NCBI GenBank assembly: GCA_023229435.1
Contig: JALNZF010000010.1
Span: 1 to 64,000 of the forward strand
Reading direction: 5' to 3'
Source of the DNA: Nitrospirota bacterium
Lineage (GTDB): Bacteria > Nitrospirota > UBA9217
DNA: 64,000 nt
Shown here: positions 8,662-16,963 of the stretch, one piece after another
How the letters are laid out: every line of letters begins with the position of its first letter
Numbering within the stretch: the stretch's first letter is position 1
Notes under the pieces: model-generated
Told to the model about the DNA's origin: nothing
Database searches by the model: none
What the model saw: only the letters and a program-made list of their open reading frames with translations
Made by a program: the position numbers and the translations under genes

Positions 8662-8744
8662 CACCCTTCGACAAGCTCAGGGCGAACGGCATGATGGTTG
8701 ATATGATGAACTTTTACCCGTTCGTGCTGAGCCTGTCGAAGCAC
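8662..8744. repeat. Inverted repeat CACCCTTCGACAAGCTCAGG
   Basis: The left arm CACCCTTCGACAAGCTCAGG plus GCGAACGG (8662-8689) pairs with the right arm CCGTTCGTGCTGAGCCTGTC plus GAAGCAC (8718-8744). The loop is about 28 bp. It is a non-coding palindromic element lying between the acyltransferase and waaA. The rest of the gap (8745-8871) shows no recognisable feature. Confidence 0.8.
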
Positions 8745-8871
8745 AAAATCGGATTAAGCAATGACCCGGAAATCGGCGACAGAGCCGTTATTATCATGTG
8801 GTTATACCGCTTATACGGTTTAAGCCCCATCTGTTGCCGTCGGACGCCAAACGAAACGGGCATAGTAACCG

Positions 8872-9516
8872 TTATCCGGCTTTGAAATATCCGTCCGCCT
8901 GCGCCATCAACCTGTTCAGAGCAGCCTCTAATTCCTTCCGTTTTCCCTCGAGCTCTTCCTCGCTTATGCCCTTTACGATGATCGGCTCACCATACAGGAC
9001 GATCCCCCTGGTGAACGGTTTCGGAAGCAGGTACTTGTCCCAGATCTTGTCGAGGACCCAGAAGCTCTTTGCGCTGGTGATCACGGGGACGATCTGCTTG
9101 TCCAGTTTCCCCGCCAGATAAGCAACCCCCTGTTTTGCCTCATAGATGGGGCCGCGTGGACCATCTACCGCAAGCGCGAGATCTTTGCCTCTGCGAAGCC
9201 CGCTGACCAGTCCCAGGAGTGCGCGGTCGCCCTTCCGCTTGCTTGAACCGCGGACAACATCAAAACCGAACCACTTCAGGATCCCGGCCTGGATCTCACC
9301 GTCACGGCTTTCACTGGCGGGAATGACGATCCCGGAATTCCGGTGGCTATGGAACAGCAGGAACTGCCTCCCGTGCCAGAAGGCATAGATGACGTTCTTA
9401 CCCTCGGATGCAAGCCGGCTCGGGATCTCTTTATTCACAAATTGTATGCGCAGCGTGCGGCTCCACAGCGAAAGCACGACCCAGCCGATGAATGATAATA
9501 TCCTTGCCCTGAACAT
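8872..9516 (-). CDS. DUF374 lysophospholipid acyltransferase family, LpxJ-like
   Basis: A 214-residue protein with one N-terminal hydrophobic segment (SFIGWVVLSLWS). Motifs AFWHGRQFLL, SRDGEIQAGILKWFG, VRGSSKRKG and VDGPRGPIYEAK are those of DUF374 acyltransferases; the glycerolipid-type HxxxxD is replaced by HGRQF. In Campylobacterota the DUF374 enzyme LpxJ adds a secondary acyl chain to lipid A. No LpxL or LpxM is present here and the gene lies between msbA and waaA, so a lipid A secondary acyltransferase role is inferred. It shares one base with the msbA stop (TAATG). Confidence 0.85.
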   Translation of the reverse strand: MFRARILSFIGWVVLSLWSRTLRIQFVNKEIPSRLASEGKNVIYAFWHGRQFLLFHSHRNSGIVIPASESRDGEIQAGILKWFGFDVVRGSSKRKGDRALLGLVSGLRRGKDLALAVDGPRGPIYEAKQGVAYLAGKLDKQIVPVITSAKSFWVLDKIWDKYLLPKPFTRGIVLYGEPIIVKGISEEELEGKRKELEAALNRLMAQADGYFKAG

Positions 9517-11267
9517 TACACGGTCCTTGCCGGCGTTTCATCCCGGAACTGCCGCTCGTACAGGTTCTTGTATTCACCGCCCCGTGTGAGAAGGTCCTCA
9601 TGCCTGCCTTGCTCCACGATCCTGCCGTCTTTGAGCACGATGATCCGGTCCGCGTTCATGATGGTCGAAAGACGGTGGGCGATCACGAAGCTCGTCCTGC
9701 CTTTCATGAGCGTGTCGAGGGCGTTCTGCACTTCACGCTCGGACTGCGTATCCAGCGAGGATGTGGCTTCATCGAGTATGAGAATGGGGGCGTTTTTGAG
9801 CAATGCCCTGGCGATCGCGATCCGCTGGCGCTGGCCCCCGGATAGCTTGACGCCCGACTCGCCGATAATCGTGTCGTATCCCAGGGGAAGCGCCCGGATA
9901 AAGTCTTCGGCATAGGCGGATTGCGCCGCACGGACAATATCCTCAAATGGTCTATCGGTATCTCCGTAAGCGATGTTGTCCTTGACCGTGTCGTTGAACA
10001 GGAAAGTCTGCTGCGTGACGATGGCGGTCAGCGATCTGAGGGATTCAATCGACAGGTCGCGAATATCCTTGCCGTCGATAAGGATCGATCCGCCGGTGAC
10101 ATCGTAAAAACGGGGGATGAGATTCACGAAGGTCGTTTTGCCCCCGCCGCTCTTGCCCACGATAGCGATCGTCTCCCCTGCTTTCACGGTCAGATTGATG
10201 TCCTTCAGCACCATCTCGTCCTCATATTTGAAGGTAAGATTCCGGAATTCGATCGTCCTGAAATCACGGGAAACGGATTGCGCGCCCTGACGGTTCTTTA
10301 TCTCCGGCTGAGTGTCGAGGACCTCAAAGATGCGTTGAGCGGCGGCAACGCCGTCCTGGACCGTGTTGTTCACTCCGTTCAGGTCCCTCAGCGGGCGGTA
10401 GAAGAAGACGAGCGCCGCCATAAAGGAAAAGAAATCACCAACGGTCATGGTGCCGATGGTAATGAAGTAGAGGCCGAAGAGGATAACGAGGGACGTCCCG
10501 AGTATGGAAATCACCTCCATTACGGGGTGAGAGACCGCGCCGGTCTTTATCGCACGCATAAGGGAGTTGAAGAGGTTCTTGTTCTTCACGGCGAACCTCT
10601 TGCTCTCGTAATCTTCCATGCCGAATGCCTTGACGATCCGGATGCCCCCAATGGTCTCATGGAGATGCGTAGTCAGAACGCCGATCTGCTCCTGCATCTG
10701 CGTGCTCGCTGTTCTGAAGCGTTTGCTGAATTTTGAGAGCGCAAAACCGGCAAGAGGCAGAACGATGATCGAAAAAACGGCGAGCCTCCAGTTAAGATAG
10801 AGGATGTATCCGGTAAGCGCAGCCATGGTGAAGATTCCCTGTACCAGGCTTGACGGCGCCTTCGTGAGGGCCCCCTGCACCAGGTTCACGTCGTTGACGA
10901 TGCGGGAGATGATTACGCCGGTCGGGGTCCGGGTGAAATAGGAGAAGGACAGGGACTCGACATGTGTATAGAGTTGGTCTCGTATGTCATTCACAACCCG
11001 CTGTCCGACCCAGCCCATCATGTAGTCCCGGGCATAGGCCGCACCGCCTTTCAGGATGGTTACGAGGACGAGCGCGGGCGGGAGATAGAGGCCGAGATCC
11101 ATGTTCTTTGCCAGGATCACCTTGTCCAGCACGGGCTTTACCAGGTAGGCCTGCGCCGAGATCAGCACGCTGGTAAGACCCATAAAGAACACGGACCAGC
11201 CAAGCCTGGCTTTATAGGGCTTCAGATAGGTTAAGAGCCTTTTATAGATGGTCAGATCGTTTTTCAT
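9516..11267 (-). CDS. msbA: Lipid A/lipopolysaccharide flippase ABC transporter
   Basis: A 583-residue half transporter; as a dimer it flips lipid A-core across the inner membrane using ATP. Residues 1-310 form six membrane helices. The nucleotide-binding domain has Walker A GKSGGGKTT, the signature LSGGQRQRIA, Walker B ILILDEATSS and the H-loop FVIAHRLST. Position between lpxB and the acyltransferase in the lipid A cluster supports MsbA over a drug exporter. It overlaps lpxB by 4 bp. Length matches MsbA. Confidence 0.95.
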   Translation of the reverse strand: MKNDLTIYKRLLTYLKPYKARLGWSVFFMGLTSVLISAQAYLVKPVLDKVILAKNMDLGLYLPPALVLVTILKGGAAYARDYMMGWVGQRVVNDIRDQLYTHVESLSFSYFTRTPTGVIISRIVNDVNLVQGALTKAPSSLVQGIFTMAALTGYILYLNWRLAVFSIIVLPLAGFALSKFSKRFRTASTQMQEQIGVLTTHLHETIGGIRIVKAFGMEDYESKRFAVKNKNLFNSLMRAIKTGAVSHPVMEVISILGTSLVILFGLYFITIGTMTVGDFFSFMAALVFFYRPLRDLNGVNNTVQDGVAAAQRIFEVLDTQPEIKNRQGAQSVSRDFRTIEFRNLTFKYEDEMVLKDINLTVKAGETIAIVGKSGGGKTTFVNLIPRFYDVTGGSILIDGKDIRDLSIESLRSLTAIVTQQTFLFNDTVKDNIAYGDTDRPFEDIVRAAQSAYAEDFIRALPLGYDTIIGESGVKLSGGQRQRIAIARALLKNAPILILDEATSSLDTQSEREVQNALDTLMKGRTSFVIAHRLSTIMNADRIIVLKDGRIVEQGRHEDLLTRGGEYKNLYERQFRDETPARTV

Positions 11268-12403
11268 GTCGCAAGCAATTCCCTGACAACAGCGGCAGCC
11301 CGTGCCGAAGCGCCGGCATCTCCGAGCCGCATCCGCACTCCTTCGAGACCCGCGCGTATCTGATCATAATAGATCGGATCGGTCAGCATCCTGGCAACGG
11401 CATCGGCCATGTGCTGCGGTGTCGATTCCTCCTGGATCAGTTCGGGAACCAGCCTTTCATCCGCTACGATATTCACCAGGCCTACGTGTTTTAATCCGGC
11501 GTGCACCATGCTGCTGAGGATCGTGTAGGTTATGGCCGATATGCGATAGACGATCACCATCGGTATTGACATAAGCCCTGTTTCGAGCGTGGCCGTGCCC
11601 GATGTGACGATGGCTGCGTCCGATGCCCGCAGCACGTCGTATACCCTCCCCTCGATCACTCGAACGGGAACGCCGCACTGCTCCATAAACGTGCGCACGA
11701 AGCGCTGGTCCAGCGTCGGCGCCACGGGAAGAATAAACTGCAGGTCCTGAAACCGGGCCGAGAGTATCTTCGCCGCAGCAAGCATATCAGGCAGGAGATG
11801 CGTCAATTCTGATTTTCTGCTGCCCGGCAGCAGTGCGATGGTCCGCCGGGACGCATCAAGGCCGAACACGCTCTTCGCCTGTTCCTTCGTAAGGTCCGAT
11901 CGTACAACATCCGTAAGCGGATGTCCCACGAACCTGACATCAACACCCGCCTTCTCGTAGAGCGGCACTTCGAAGGGGAATACAACGATCATCGCCTTTA
12001 CCATCCGGGCGATCGTCTTGATCCTCCCTTTTCTCCATACCCATACCTGGGGGCTGATGTAATACAAAACCGGGATGCCAAGCTTTTGGGCCGCCTTGCC
12101 GAGCTTGATATTAAAGTCAGGGAAGTCTATCAGGACGAGAAGGTCAGGCCGCTCGTGCTTCAGAAAACGCTTCAACGACGCATAGACCCGGTAGATCACG
12201 CCAAGGTGGGTAAGCACTTCCGTGATCCCGACGACCGAGATCTCCTTTGCATCGGCAAGCATCCGGACGCCGGCCTCCTGCATCTGCTTGCTGCCGACGC
12301 CGTAAATAACCATCGCGGGGTCCTGTTTCCATAACTCCCGCGCGAGGTTTGCGCCATGCAGATCGCCGGACGCTTCCCCTGACATGATCATAACCTTTTT
12401 CAT
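11264..12403 (-). CDS. lpxB: Lipid A disaccharide synthase
   Basis: A 379-residue GT19 enzyme joining a UDP-diacyl-sugar to lipid X to form the lipid A disaccharide. MSGEASGDLHGANLA, LIDFPDFNIKLGK and YYISPQVWVWRKGR are family motifs; LLPGSRKSELTHLLP lies in the donor domain and SGTATLETGL near the C-terminus. ATG 12403 gives MKKVMIMSGEASGD; the longer frame from 12,433 is translated repeat. No strong Shine-Dalgarno is visible because the upstream sequence is a repeat. The family A element at 12,447-12,605 separates it from gnnB, so transcription from bamA must read through that element. Confidence 0.95.
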   Translation of the reverse strand: MKKVMIMSGEASGDLHGANLARELWKQDPAMVIYGVGSKQMQEAGVRMLADAKEISVVGITEVLTHLGVIYRVYASLKRFLKHERPDLLVLIDFPDFNIKLGKAAQKLGIPVLYYISPQVWVWRKGRIKTIARMVKAMIVVFPFEVPLYEKAGVDVRFVGHPLTDVVRSDLTKEQAKSVFGLDASRRTIALLPGSRKSELTHLLPDMLAAAKILSARFQDLQFILPVAPTLDQRFVRTFMEQCGVPVRVIEGRVYDVLRASDAAIVTSGTATLETGLMSIPMVIVYRISAITYTILSSMVHAGLKHVGLVNIVADERLVPELIQEESTPQHMADAVARMLTDPIYYDQIRAGLEGVRMRLGDAGASARAAAVVRELLAT

Positions 12404-12405
12404 AA

Positions 12406-12660
12406 GCACCAAATAACAAACATCAAATAACAAATAAACTCTAAACGTAACTACTCAGATTGGCCGCAAAAGAACGCAAAGAACTCAAAGAATAAACCTG
12501 AAACCATGTATTAGTTTTAATTCTCTCTGCGATCCTGGAGCCTGCCCTCGAAATGTCTTATCGGGGGTTCTTTCGCGGCTAACAGGTTTTGACCTGAGCA
12601 GTTACCTCTAAACACCAAATTCGAAAATTGTTTATTGGTGCTTATTTGATATTTGTAATT
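12406..12660. repeat. AT-rich inverted repeat (family D) interrupted by a family A element
   Basis: The left arm CACCAAATAACAAACATCAA (from 12,407) is complementary to the right arm TTTATTGGTGCTTATTTGAT near 12,630-12,650. In between lies the family A element flanked by duplicated CTCTAAAC, so the A element jumped into this older repeat. A sequence of the same type fills 22,318-22,412. Confidence 0.65.
12447..12605. mobile_element. Family A miniature inverted-repeat element with 8-bp target duplication
   Basis: This 159-bp element begins GTAACTACTCAG and ends CTGAGCAGTTAC, an almost perfect terminal inverted repeat. CTCTAAAC is present directly on both sides (12,439-12,446 and 12,606-12,613), an 8-bp target-site duplication. 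The arms carry GGCCGCAAAAGAACGCAAAG and, inverted, TTCTTTCGCGGC. No gene lies inside. The right arm contains an extra module, GGAGCCTGCCCTCGAAATGT then CTTATCGGGGGT. Confidence 0.85.
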
Positions 12661-12668
12661 TTTTTAAC

Positions 12669-13769
12669 CTACAGCGCCATCTTCACCGCATCAGCCACTT
12701 TTTTGATCTGCTCTTCCGTCAGTTCGGGATACATCGGAAGCGACAGCACCTCACGCGCAGCCTGCTCAGCCATGGGCAGGCTTCCGGGCTTTATACCGAG
12801 GTCATTGTACGCTCTTTGCAAATGCAGCGGAACAGGATAATAGATCATGGATGAGGTAATGCCCCCCGCGTCGAGCTTCTGCTTCACCGCATCCCGGTTC
12901 TTGACCCTGATCGTGTACTGATGATACACATGTTTTGTCCCGCTTTGTTCCGACGGTGTCCGGATGTTGGAGTCGGCGAGATATCGTGAATAAAGCGAAG
13001 CATTGTTCCTGCGCTTTGCGTTATAAGTATCGATATGCCTGAACTTGGTTCGGATGATCGCTGCCTGGATCTCATCGAGCCGGCTGTTGAACCCGATCTC
13101 GTCGTGGTAATAACGCACCGTGCTGCCATGGTTCCTCAAACTCATCAAATGCTTTGCACAATCATTATCATCGGTGATCACCATGCCGCCGTCGCCGTAC
13201 CCTCCAAGGTTCTTGCTCGGGAAAAAGCTGAAGCAGCCAAGATCACCGATGGCGCCGGTCTTTTTTCCCTGGTATTCGGCGCCAAAGGACTGGGCACAGT
13301 CCTCGATGACCCTGAGCTTGTGCTTTTTTGCGAGCTCCATAAGCCCATCCATGTCCGCCGGCTGTCCATAAAGATGCACCGGGATGATGGCCTTTGTTTT
13401 ATTCGTGATTGCCGGTATGATCTTTGAAATATCGATGTTGAACGAATCGGGTTTGATGTCCACAAAGACCGGCATTGCGCCGACATAGGATATCGCCTCG
13501 GCCGTTGCGATAAAGGTAAAGGGGGTGGTGATCACCTCATCGCCCCGCTTGATCCCCGCGGCAAGAAGCGCAAGATGCAGGGCATCCGTGCCGGAAGCAA
13601 CGGCCACGGCATGTTTCACACCATGATAGTGCGCGATCTCTTCTTCAAGCGCCTTGACCTGCGGACCAAGTATGAAATGCGTGCTCTGCAGTACGCCAAG
13701 CACGACGGCATTGATCTCTTCCTTGATCGCTTCGTACTGGACCTTGAGGTCGACCATCGGTATCGTCAT
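12669..13769 (-). CDS. gnnB: DegT/DnrJ/EryC1 aminotransferase, probable UDP-GlcNAc-3-ulose aminotransferase
   Basis: A 366-residue PLP-dependent sugar aminotransferase. VASGTDALHLALLAAG is the substrate loop, VIEDCAQSFGAEY holds the PLP Asp, and CFSFFPSKNLGGYGDGG carries the Schiff-base Lys. Alone the family does not define the substrate. Next to it are a Gfo/Idh/MocA dehydrogenase, lpxI and lpxA, which is the Acidithiobacillus ferrooxidans-type arrangement in which GnnA oxidises and GnnB transaminates the 3 position of UDP-GlcNAc. The product would feed LpxA to give amide-linked acyl chains. The assignment to GnnB rests on context. Confidence 0.82.
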   Translation of the reverse strand: MTIPMVDLKVQYEAIKEEINAVVLGVLQSTHFILGPQVKALEEEIAHYHGVKHAVAVASGTDALHLALLAAGIKRGDEVITTPFTFIATAEAISYVGAMPVFVDIKPDSFNIDISKIIPAITNKTKAIIPVHLYGQPADMDGLMELAKKHKLRVIEDCAQSFGAEYQGKKTGAIGDLGCFSFFPSKNLGGYGDGGMVITDDNDCAKHLMSLRNHGSTVRYYHDEIGFNSRLDEIQAAIIRTKFRHIDTYNAKRRNNASLYSRYLADSNIRTPSEQSGTKHVYHQYTIRVKNRDAVKQKLDAGGITSSMIYYPVPLHLQRAYNDLGIKPGSLPMAEQAAREVLSLPMYPELTEEQIKKVADAVKMAL

Positions 13770-13878
13770 ACGGTTAGAGACTCCTCTGCAATGCTTTGTT
13801 CAAAATAAATAAAATTCACCCGCTGAGCCCTGTGTCCTCTACGGCAATTGCGTTTTAGGTTCTGACAAGTTCCCTTTC

Positions 13879-14826
13879 TCATACAGGGACGAAACCGGTC
13901 AGCCCTTTTTCTATATTGTCGGTAATTGTTCTTGCAAGGGCCAGCGCCCGTCTGCCTTCAATGCCTGACACGAGGGTCCGGACATCGCCCTGTACACTCT
14001 TCACAAAAGCCCGGATCTCGTCTTCCAGCGTATCGCGCCGGTCCGTCGAAATGTCCTCGACGACCAATTGAGAACCGGGTCCCGGTTTTACCCGCGAGAC
14101 GTTCGCCTTCTGTGTCTGGTAATCGGACGTATAGATCGCCTTCTCGTCAAATACCCTGAGCAGTCGTTTTTTTTCATCCGAGACCCTGCTGGCACTGACA
14201 TCGGCGACACATCCGTTCTGAAATACGATCCGTGCCGTTGCCATGTCGATCTCGTTGGTGATGATCGAAATTCCGGCGGCGCTGACTTCTTTCGGCGTTG
14301 ATCCGGCAAGGTCCATGACGATATCGAGGTCATGGATCATGAGGTCGAGCACCACATTCACGTCCGTGCACCTGAGCGTGAACGGCGCGGCCCGTTCCGC
14401 AGTTATATATCGCGGTGTTCCGACCAGCGACTTGATCGCCGTGAACGCGGGATTGAACCGCTCAATATGTCCTACCTGCAGTATCAATTTATTGCGGGTT
14501 GCAAGATCGATAAGTTCATCGGCCTGCTCGAGGGTCACGGTCATTGGCTTCTCGATAAGAACATGAACGCCCTGTTCCAGAAATTGCTTTGCAATGCTAT
14601 GGTGCAGGACTGTCGGCACCACAATACTTACGGCGTCCACCTTCCCGATCAGATGAGCTGGATCGGGGAAAGACTGTGTTTTCAGCTTCCCGGAGAGCTG
14701 TGATGCGCGTACCGGATCGGCGTCCACCAGTCCGACGAGTTCAACCTCGGGAAGGTTCGCGTATTTTTCCGCATGGAACTGCCCCAGGTACCCAACGCCG
14801 ATGACGCCCACGCGAACCTTATTCAT
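13879..14826 (-). CDS. gnnA: Gfo/Idh/MocA oxidoreductase, probable UDP-GlcNAc 3-dehydrogenase
   Basis: A 315-residue NAD(P)-dependent dehydrogenase. VGVIGVGYLGQFHAEKY is the Rossmann loop (GxGxxG), VLIEKPMTVTLEQADELI holds the catalytic EKP Lys, and VGHIERFNPAF is a segment seen in this subgroup. The predicted reaction oxidises the 3-hydroxyl of UDP-GlcNAc, giving the ketone used by the adjacent aminotransferase. The 109-bp gap to gnnB contains no clear feature. It overlaps lpxI by 4 bp, so it is coupled to lipid A synthesis. Function is inferred from context plus family. Confidence 0.82.
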   Translation of the reverse strand: MNKVRVGVIGVGYLGQFHAEKYANLPEVELVGLVDADPVRASQLSGKLKTQSFPDPAHLIGKVDAVSIVVPTVLHHSIAKQFLEQGVHVLIEKPMTVTLEQADELIDLATRNKLILQVGHIERFNPAFTAIKSLVGTPRYITAERAAPFTLRCTDVNVVLDLMIHDLDIVMDLAGSTPKEVSAAGISIITNEIDMATARIVFQNGCVADVSASRVSDEKKRLLRVFDEKAIYTSDYQTQKANVSRVKPGPGSQLVVEDISTDRRDTLEDEIRAFVKSVQGDVRTLVSGIEGRRALALARTITDNIEKGLTGFVPV

Positions 14827-15653
14827 GCGATATCCTTCAGGTCCTGCATCGCGATGATCGTAATGCCGGCCCGGTTGGCATCGTTAATGACTGTTTCACG
14901 CTCAATGATAATGGTTTTGCCCGCTTCAACGGCCAGACAGGATGCTTGTACCTCGAGCATGGATTTGATCGTCTGCGTCCCGATGGCCGGAAGGTCGAAG
15001 CGAAGGTCCTGCTGCGGCTTGCAAACCTTGACAACGACCGCTCCCTGGCCACAGAGCCTGCCGCCGCGGCGAATTGCCTCATCAGTGCCCTCAATGGCCT
15101 CCACGGCAAGAATGACCTGGTCCTTTACCACGACGGTCTGTCCAATGTCCAAACGGCCGATCTCTTTCGCCATCTGCCATCCGAACTCAATGTCCCGGCG
15201 TTCCTCTTTCGAAGGTTTTCTTTTCGTCAAGAGGCCTTGCTGCGCAACGATGCTGTCAAGAAAGAGCGTCGATTCGCGGACCGTTATTCCTTCGGACTCC
15301 AGTTCTTCGGCAACCGCACGAAGCAGGGAGTCGTCTTTTTTGTGGGCCATTTTGGCAAGCAGCGCCATACCCCGCATATCAGGCAGTGTATTGCCGAAGA
15401 ATCGTGTTTTCTTGATGCCGCCGGCCATGAGCACGTCAACAACACCCTGCTCTTTTAAAATAGTGATGATCTTGCCAAGCTGTCCGACCTTGACCCAGAA
15501 TATCGCGTCAACCAACTGCGCCAGTTCAGGCAGGGTTTCGCCTTCGTGCGCAACGGCGATGACCTGCAGCCCCTTCAGTTTTGCCGCCTGCGCGAAGGCG
15601 ATGGGGAAATTGCCGTTCCCCGCTATTAATCCGATCTTATTCATACCCTGCAT
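14823..15653 (-). CDS. lpxI: UDP-2,3-diacylglucosamine diphosphatase, LpxI type
   Basis: A 276-residue member of the LpxI (DUF1009) family that cleaves UDP-diacyl-sugar to lipid X and UMP in organisms lacking LpxH. KIGLIAGNGNFPIAFAQAAK is the N-terminal Rossmann-like motif, VLMAGGIKKTRFF a conserved middle block, and GTDEAIRRGGRL and DLPAIGTQTI the C-terminal catalytic-domain blocks. Two starts are possible (15,653 or three codons later); neither has a convincing Shine-Dalgarno. It lies between lpxA and gnnA. Confidence 0.93.
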   Translation of the reverse strand: MQGMNKIGLIAGNGNFPIAFAQAAKLKGLQVIAVAHEGETLPELAQLVDAIFWVKVGQLGKIITILKEQGVVDVLMAGGIKKTRFFGNTLPDMRGMALLAKMAHKKDDSLLRAVAEELESEGITVRESTLFLDSIVAQQGLLTKRKPSKEERRDIEFGWQMAKEIGRLDIGQTVVVKDQVILAVEAIEGTDEAIRRGGRLCGQGAVVVKVCKPQQDLRFDLPAIGTQTIKSMLEVQASCLAVEAGKTIIIERETVINDANRAGITIIAMQDLKDIA

Positions 15654-15690
15654 TGCTTCTGATTTCCGGCTCCTGATTCCTGACGTTGTA

Positions 15691-16464
15691 TTATCTCGTC
15701 ACTCCCCGTTTCGAGTTGCGCATGAAATCGATCAGATAACTCACTTCTTTGGTATCGGGAAACTCTTCAAGTGCCTTTTTGAATGCCTCGTCCTGCACGA
15801 GTCCCGACCGGAATATGATCTTATACGTCTTTTTCAGGTCATTGATGACCTGGTCGCTGAAACCTTTGCGCTTGAGACCCACGAGATTCAATCCATAGAG
15901 CTGCGCGCGGTTGCCGGTGGCGTTGACATAAGGCGGGACATCCAGCACAATGGCTGACTGGCCGCCGATCATGGAGTATGCTCCAATCCGGACGAACTGG
16001 TGAATGCCGATAAGAGCGCCAAGCACGGCGAAATCCTCGACAATGACATGCCCCCCGAAGGCGGCGTTGTTGGCCATGATAATGTTGTTCCCCAGTTTGC
16101 AATCATGGGCAACATGGATATAGGCCATGAGAAAGTTCTTGTTCCCGATCTCCGTCTTCCGGTCGGCCTTGGTCGTGGCGCGGTGTATGGTCGCGTATTC
16201 CCGTATGACATTATCATTGCCGATGAGCACGAATGTTTCCTCGTTCCGGTAGCCGATATCCTGAGGCGGCGCGCCGATGCTCGTAAAGGAATGGATCCGG
16301 TTCCGTTCTCCGATCGTGGTCCAGCCTTCGATCAGGACATGGGAAGCGATCTCCGTGTCTTTCCCGATCGTCACGTGCTCACCGATGACCGTAAAGGGAC
16401 CGATCGAAACGCCCCCGGCAATCCGCGCCTTTTGATGTACAATTGCAGTCGGATGTATGTTCAC
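15691..16464 (-). CDS. lpxA: Acyl-[ACP]-UDP-N-acetylglucosamine O/N-acyltransferase
   Basis: A 257-residue left-handed beta-helix enzyme catalysing the first step of lipid A synthesis. Hexapeptide repeats fill residues 1-190 (IHPTAIVHQKARIAGGVSIG onward), AYIHVAHDCKLGNN holds the catalytic His, and VIREYATIHRAT is the substrate-binding segment. The C-terminal helical domain (from about residue 195) is present. With gnnA/gnnB next door, the expected acceptor is the 3-amino UDP-sugar, but acceptor choice cannot be confirmed by eye. Confidence 0.96.
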   Translation of the reverse strand: MNIHPTAIVHQKARIAGGVSIGPFTVIGEHVTIGKDTEIASHVLIEGWTTIGERNRIHSFTSIGAPPQDIGYRNEETFVLIGNDNVIREYATIHRATTKADRKTEIGNKNFLMAYIHVAHDCKLGNNIIMANNAAFGGHVIVEDFAVLGALIGIHQFVRIGAYSMIGGQSAIVLDVPPYVNATGNRAQLYGLNLVGLKRKGFSDQVINDLKKTYKIIFRSGLVQDEAFKKALEEFPDTKEVSYLIDFMRNSKRGVTR

Positions 16465-16483
16465 GTCCTGGTCCCGGTCCTTC

Positions 16484-16927
16484 CTATTTATCTTTATCCA
16501 CGATCATGGCCATCATTTCAGCCTCGGCGACAACGCCGCCGTCAACGATCGCGACCGCTTTCAAACTTCTGACGGGACCGCGCGCTCTGATCAGTTCCAG
16601 TTCAAACCGGACCTGGTCCCCCGGCGTAACGGGCTTGCGAAATTTTGCTTTATCGATGCTCATGAAATAGAGGACCTTTTTCTTTACCTCTTCGGCAGGC
16701 AGGGACATGAGCGCCATCACACCGCCTGTTTGCGCCATCGCCTCCAGGAGCAGAACGCCCGGCATGATGGGATGGCCGGGAAAGTGCCCCTGAAAAAAGG
16801 GCTCGTTGATCGTCACATTTTTGAGTCCCACGATCCGCTTGTCCGCCTCAAACTCGAGGATGCGATCGATCATCAGAAACGGATACCGGTGAGGAAGAAA
16901 GTCCATTACCTCATTGATAGTGAGCAT
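16484..16927 (-). CDS. fabZ: 3-hydroxyacyl-[ACP] dehydratase
   Basis: A 147-residue hot-dog fold enzyme of fatty acid elongation. FLPHRYPFLMIDRI is the family start, HFPGHPIMPGVLL carries the catalytic His, and LLEAMAQTGG holds the catalytic Glu. It lies between lpxD and lpxA, its usual place; FabZ competes with the LpxA and LpxD reactions for 3-hydroxyacyl-ACP. Length is typical. Confidence 0.96.
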   Translation of the reverse strand: MLTINEVMDFLPHRYPFLMIDRILEFEADKRIVGLKNVTINEPFFQGHFPGHPIMPGVLLLEAMAQTGGVMALMSLPAEEVKKKVLYFMSIDKAKFRKPVTPGDQVRFELELIRARGPVRSLKAVAIVDGGVVAEAEMMAMIVDKDK

Positions 16928-16963
16928 GCTGTTCCCCTTTTCAATTATCCTGATTTTTCCGTC

